15,057 bases of DNA from Actinomycetes bacterium (lineage in GTDB: Bacteria > Actinomycetota > Actinomycetes > Actinomycetales > Cellulomonadaceae), in NCBI GenBank assembly GCA_023430425.1, contig JAEZAR010000262.1, positions 1-15,057 of the forward strand, written 5' to 3'. The position numbers were made by a program, and so were the translations under genes. Shown here one piece after another: positions 13,866 through 15,057 of the stretch. Position 1 is the first letter of the stretch. Each line of letters opens with the position of its first letter. The notes below the pieces were generated by a model, which searched no databases, had not been told where the DNA came from, and worked only from the letters and a program-made list of their open reading frames with translations.

Positions 13866-15057
13866 GTGGCGCAGCCGACGGAACCCGGCCCCGCGACGAC
13901 CCACGCCCGACCGACGGACACCTCCGCGGTGCTGCGGCGCGTCGTCGCGCTCCTCACGCCGTACCGCACCCAGCTCACGCTCGTCGCGCTGACGATCCTC
14001 GTCGGCGCGGCGCTCGGGGTCGTCACGCCGTTCCTCACGCAGGCGGTCTTCGACCGGGCGCTGTTCCCCCCGGAGGGCGGGGTGGACGTGCCGCTGCTGG
14101 CCTGGCTCGTGGGCGCCATGGTCGTCGTCCCCCTGGCGAGCGCCGGCATCGGGGTCGGGCAGACGTACCTGACCACCCTCGTCGGCAACCGCGCGATGGC
14201 CGACCTGCGCGGCCGGCTGTTCGAGCACCTGGAACGCATGGAGCTCGCCTTCTTCACCAGCACCCGCACGGGCGCGATCCAGTCGCGGCTCGCCAACGAC
14301 GTCGGCGGCGTGCGCTCGGTGCTGACCACGACGGCGGCCAGCATCCTCTCCAACGTCGTCACCGTGCTCGCGTCCCTCGTCGCGATGGTGCTGCTGTCCT
14401 GGCAGCTCACGGTCATCTCCGTGGCGCTGATGCCCGCGTTCATCGCGCTCCAGCGCCGGGTGGGCGCGCGGCGCCAGGTCCTCGCGCGCCGCACCCAGGA
14501 GTCGCTGTCGGACATGACGGCGATCACGGAGGAGGCGCTCAGCGTCTCGGGCGTCCTGCTCGCCAAGATCTTCAACCGGGCCGACGCCGAGGTCGCGCGC
14601 TACCGCGCCGAGAACGAGCGCCAGGTCGACCTCCAGGTGCGCCAGGCGATGGCCGGGCAGGGGTTCTTCGGCGTCGTCACGGCGTTCATGGCCGTCACCC
14701 CCGCGCTCGTCTACCTCGCGGCCGGCCTCATGATCGACGGCGGTGCGGACATCACGGCCGGGACGCTCGTGGCGTTCTCCACGCTGCAGGCGCGCCTGCT
14801 CATGCCCACCGTCTCCCTCATGCGCGTCGCGCTGGACGTGCAGACCTCGCTGGCGCTGTTCCGGCGGATCTTCGAGTACCTGGACCTGGTCCCCGCCGTC
14901 CGCGACCGCCCGGGCGCCCTCGACCTGGCCGATCCCCGCGGGGAGGTCCGGCTCGACGACGTCTGGTTCGCCTACCCTCCTCCGCCGCGGCTCGTGGAGC
15001 CGGCCCCGTCCGCCGCCGAGCGCGCCGGCGGCGGCGGCGGCATGCGGTGGGCGGCCG
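13866..15057 (+). CDS. ABC exporter, fused permease/ATPase, 3' end outside window
   Basis: The frame is open from GTG 13866 to the window end (397 codons). After a Pro/Thr-rich N-terminal 20 residues comes a type-1 ABC exporter membrane domain with about six hydrophobic helices, including TLVALTILVGAALGVVTPFL (38-57). Family blocks are FEHLERMELAFFTSTRTGAI then QSRLANDVGGV (119-149), ALSVSGVLLAKIFNRADAE and STLQARLLMPTVSLMRVALD. The nucleotide-binding domain begins near residue 359 with VRLDDVWFAYPPPP, whose aromatic is the A-loop. A Pro/Ala/Gly-rich stretch ending AGGGGGMRW then separates it from the Walker A, which is beyond the window. Half-transporters of this kind dimerise to export lipids, peptides or drugs. 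It follows the MFS exporter and may share its transcript. Confidence 0.9.
   Translation, partial: MAQPTEPGPATTHARPTDTSAVLRRVVALLTPYRTQLTLVALTILVGAALGVVTPFLTQAVFDRALFPPEGGVDVPLLAWLVGAMVVVPLASAGIGVGQTYLTTLVGNRAMADLRGRLFEHLERMELAFFTSTRTGAIQSRLANDVGGVRSVLTTTAASILSNVVTVLASLVAMVLLSWQLTVISVALMPAFIALQRRVGARRQVLARRTQESLSDMTAITEEALSVSGVLLAKIFNRADAEVARYRAENERQVDLQVRQAMAGQGFFGVVTAFMAVTPALVYLAAGLMIDGGADITAGTLVAFSTLQARLLMPTVSLMRVALDVQTSLALFRRIFEYLDLVPAVRDRPGALDLADPRGEVRLDDVWFAYPPPPRLVEPAPSAAERAGGGGGMRWAA

Noticed and set aside
12674..14575. A 633-codon - strand frame spanning the MFS and ABC exporter genes
   Set aside because: It runs across two real membrane protein genes and their intergenic gap, with charged repeats typical of antisense to GC-rich hydrophobic coding sequence.

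Overview
The window is very GC-rich (estimated by eye at well above 70%), with the G/C-saturated third codon positions, frequent GTG starts and long spurious antisense frames typical of high-GC Actinomycetota. The left-end gene order (FtsR-type MerR regulator, bifunctional-nuclease DUF151 protein, second MerR regulator) matches the conserved block that in Mycobacterium tuberculosis is Rv1828-Rv1829-Rv1830. Micrococcales, and Cellulomonadaceae in particular, is my best guess for the host, but this is inference.

Left part (1-5308, all on +): the C-terminal part of the ftsR-like gene, the DUF151 gene, the Rv1830-like MerR gene (own promoter TTGACC-17-TAGCGT, a leader hairpin and a palindrome further upstream), and a complete 1,132-residue pyruvate carboxylase. 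Upstream of pyc lie three tandem 11-bp repeats of GTCWTGACGNN, followed by a promoter with a good -10 and a poor -35.

Middle (5312-9005): a small two-TM protein on -, converging on pyc with a 3-bp gap. Divergent from it is an 847-residue protein that joins a KaiC/RecA-like N-terminal domain without a P-loop to a PEP/pyruvate-binding domain, without the phosphohistidine and PEP-barrel domains of true PEP synthase. Next is a GNAT acetyltransferase gene whose upstream region carries a perfect actinobacterial LexA/SOS box (TCGAAC-N4-GTTCGA) exactly at the -35 position. The end of that gene runs into a 28-bp AT-rich sequence with the layout of a XerC/XerD dif site. Genes to its left are mostly on + and those immediately to its right are on -, as expected around a replication terminus.

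Right part (9070-15057): on -, an AraC-type regulator, a VOC (glyoxalase/bleomycin-resistance fold) protein and a 793-residue UvrA-like double ABC ATPase lacking the UvrB-binding domain, probably one operon. Divergent on + are an EntS-like MFS exporter and an ABC exporter (membrane plus nucleotide-binding half) cut off by the window end. This set looks like a xenobiotic or antibiotic defence cluster.

Eight of the eleven genes with a visible start carry a NANNNT hexamer 6-7 nt before the start codon, the geometry of leaderless transcripts. Only the second MerR gene, pyc and the UvrA-like gene show a convincing Shine-Dalgarno. No tRNA, rRNA, CRISPR array or insertion sequence was seen, and no stretch over 300 bases lacks a gene.
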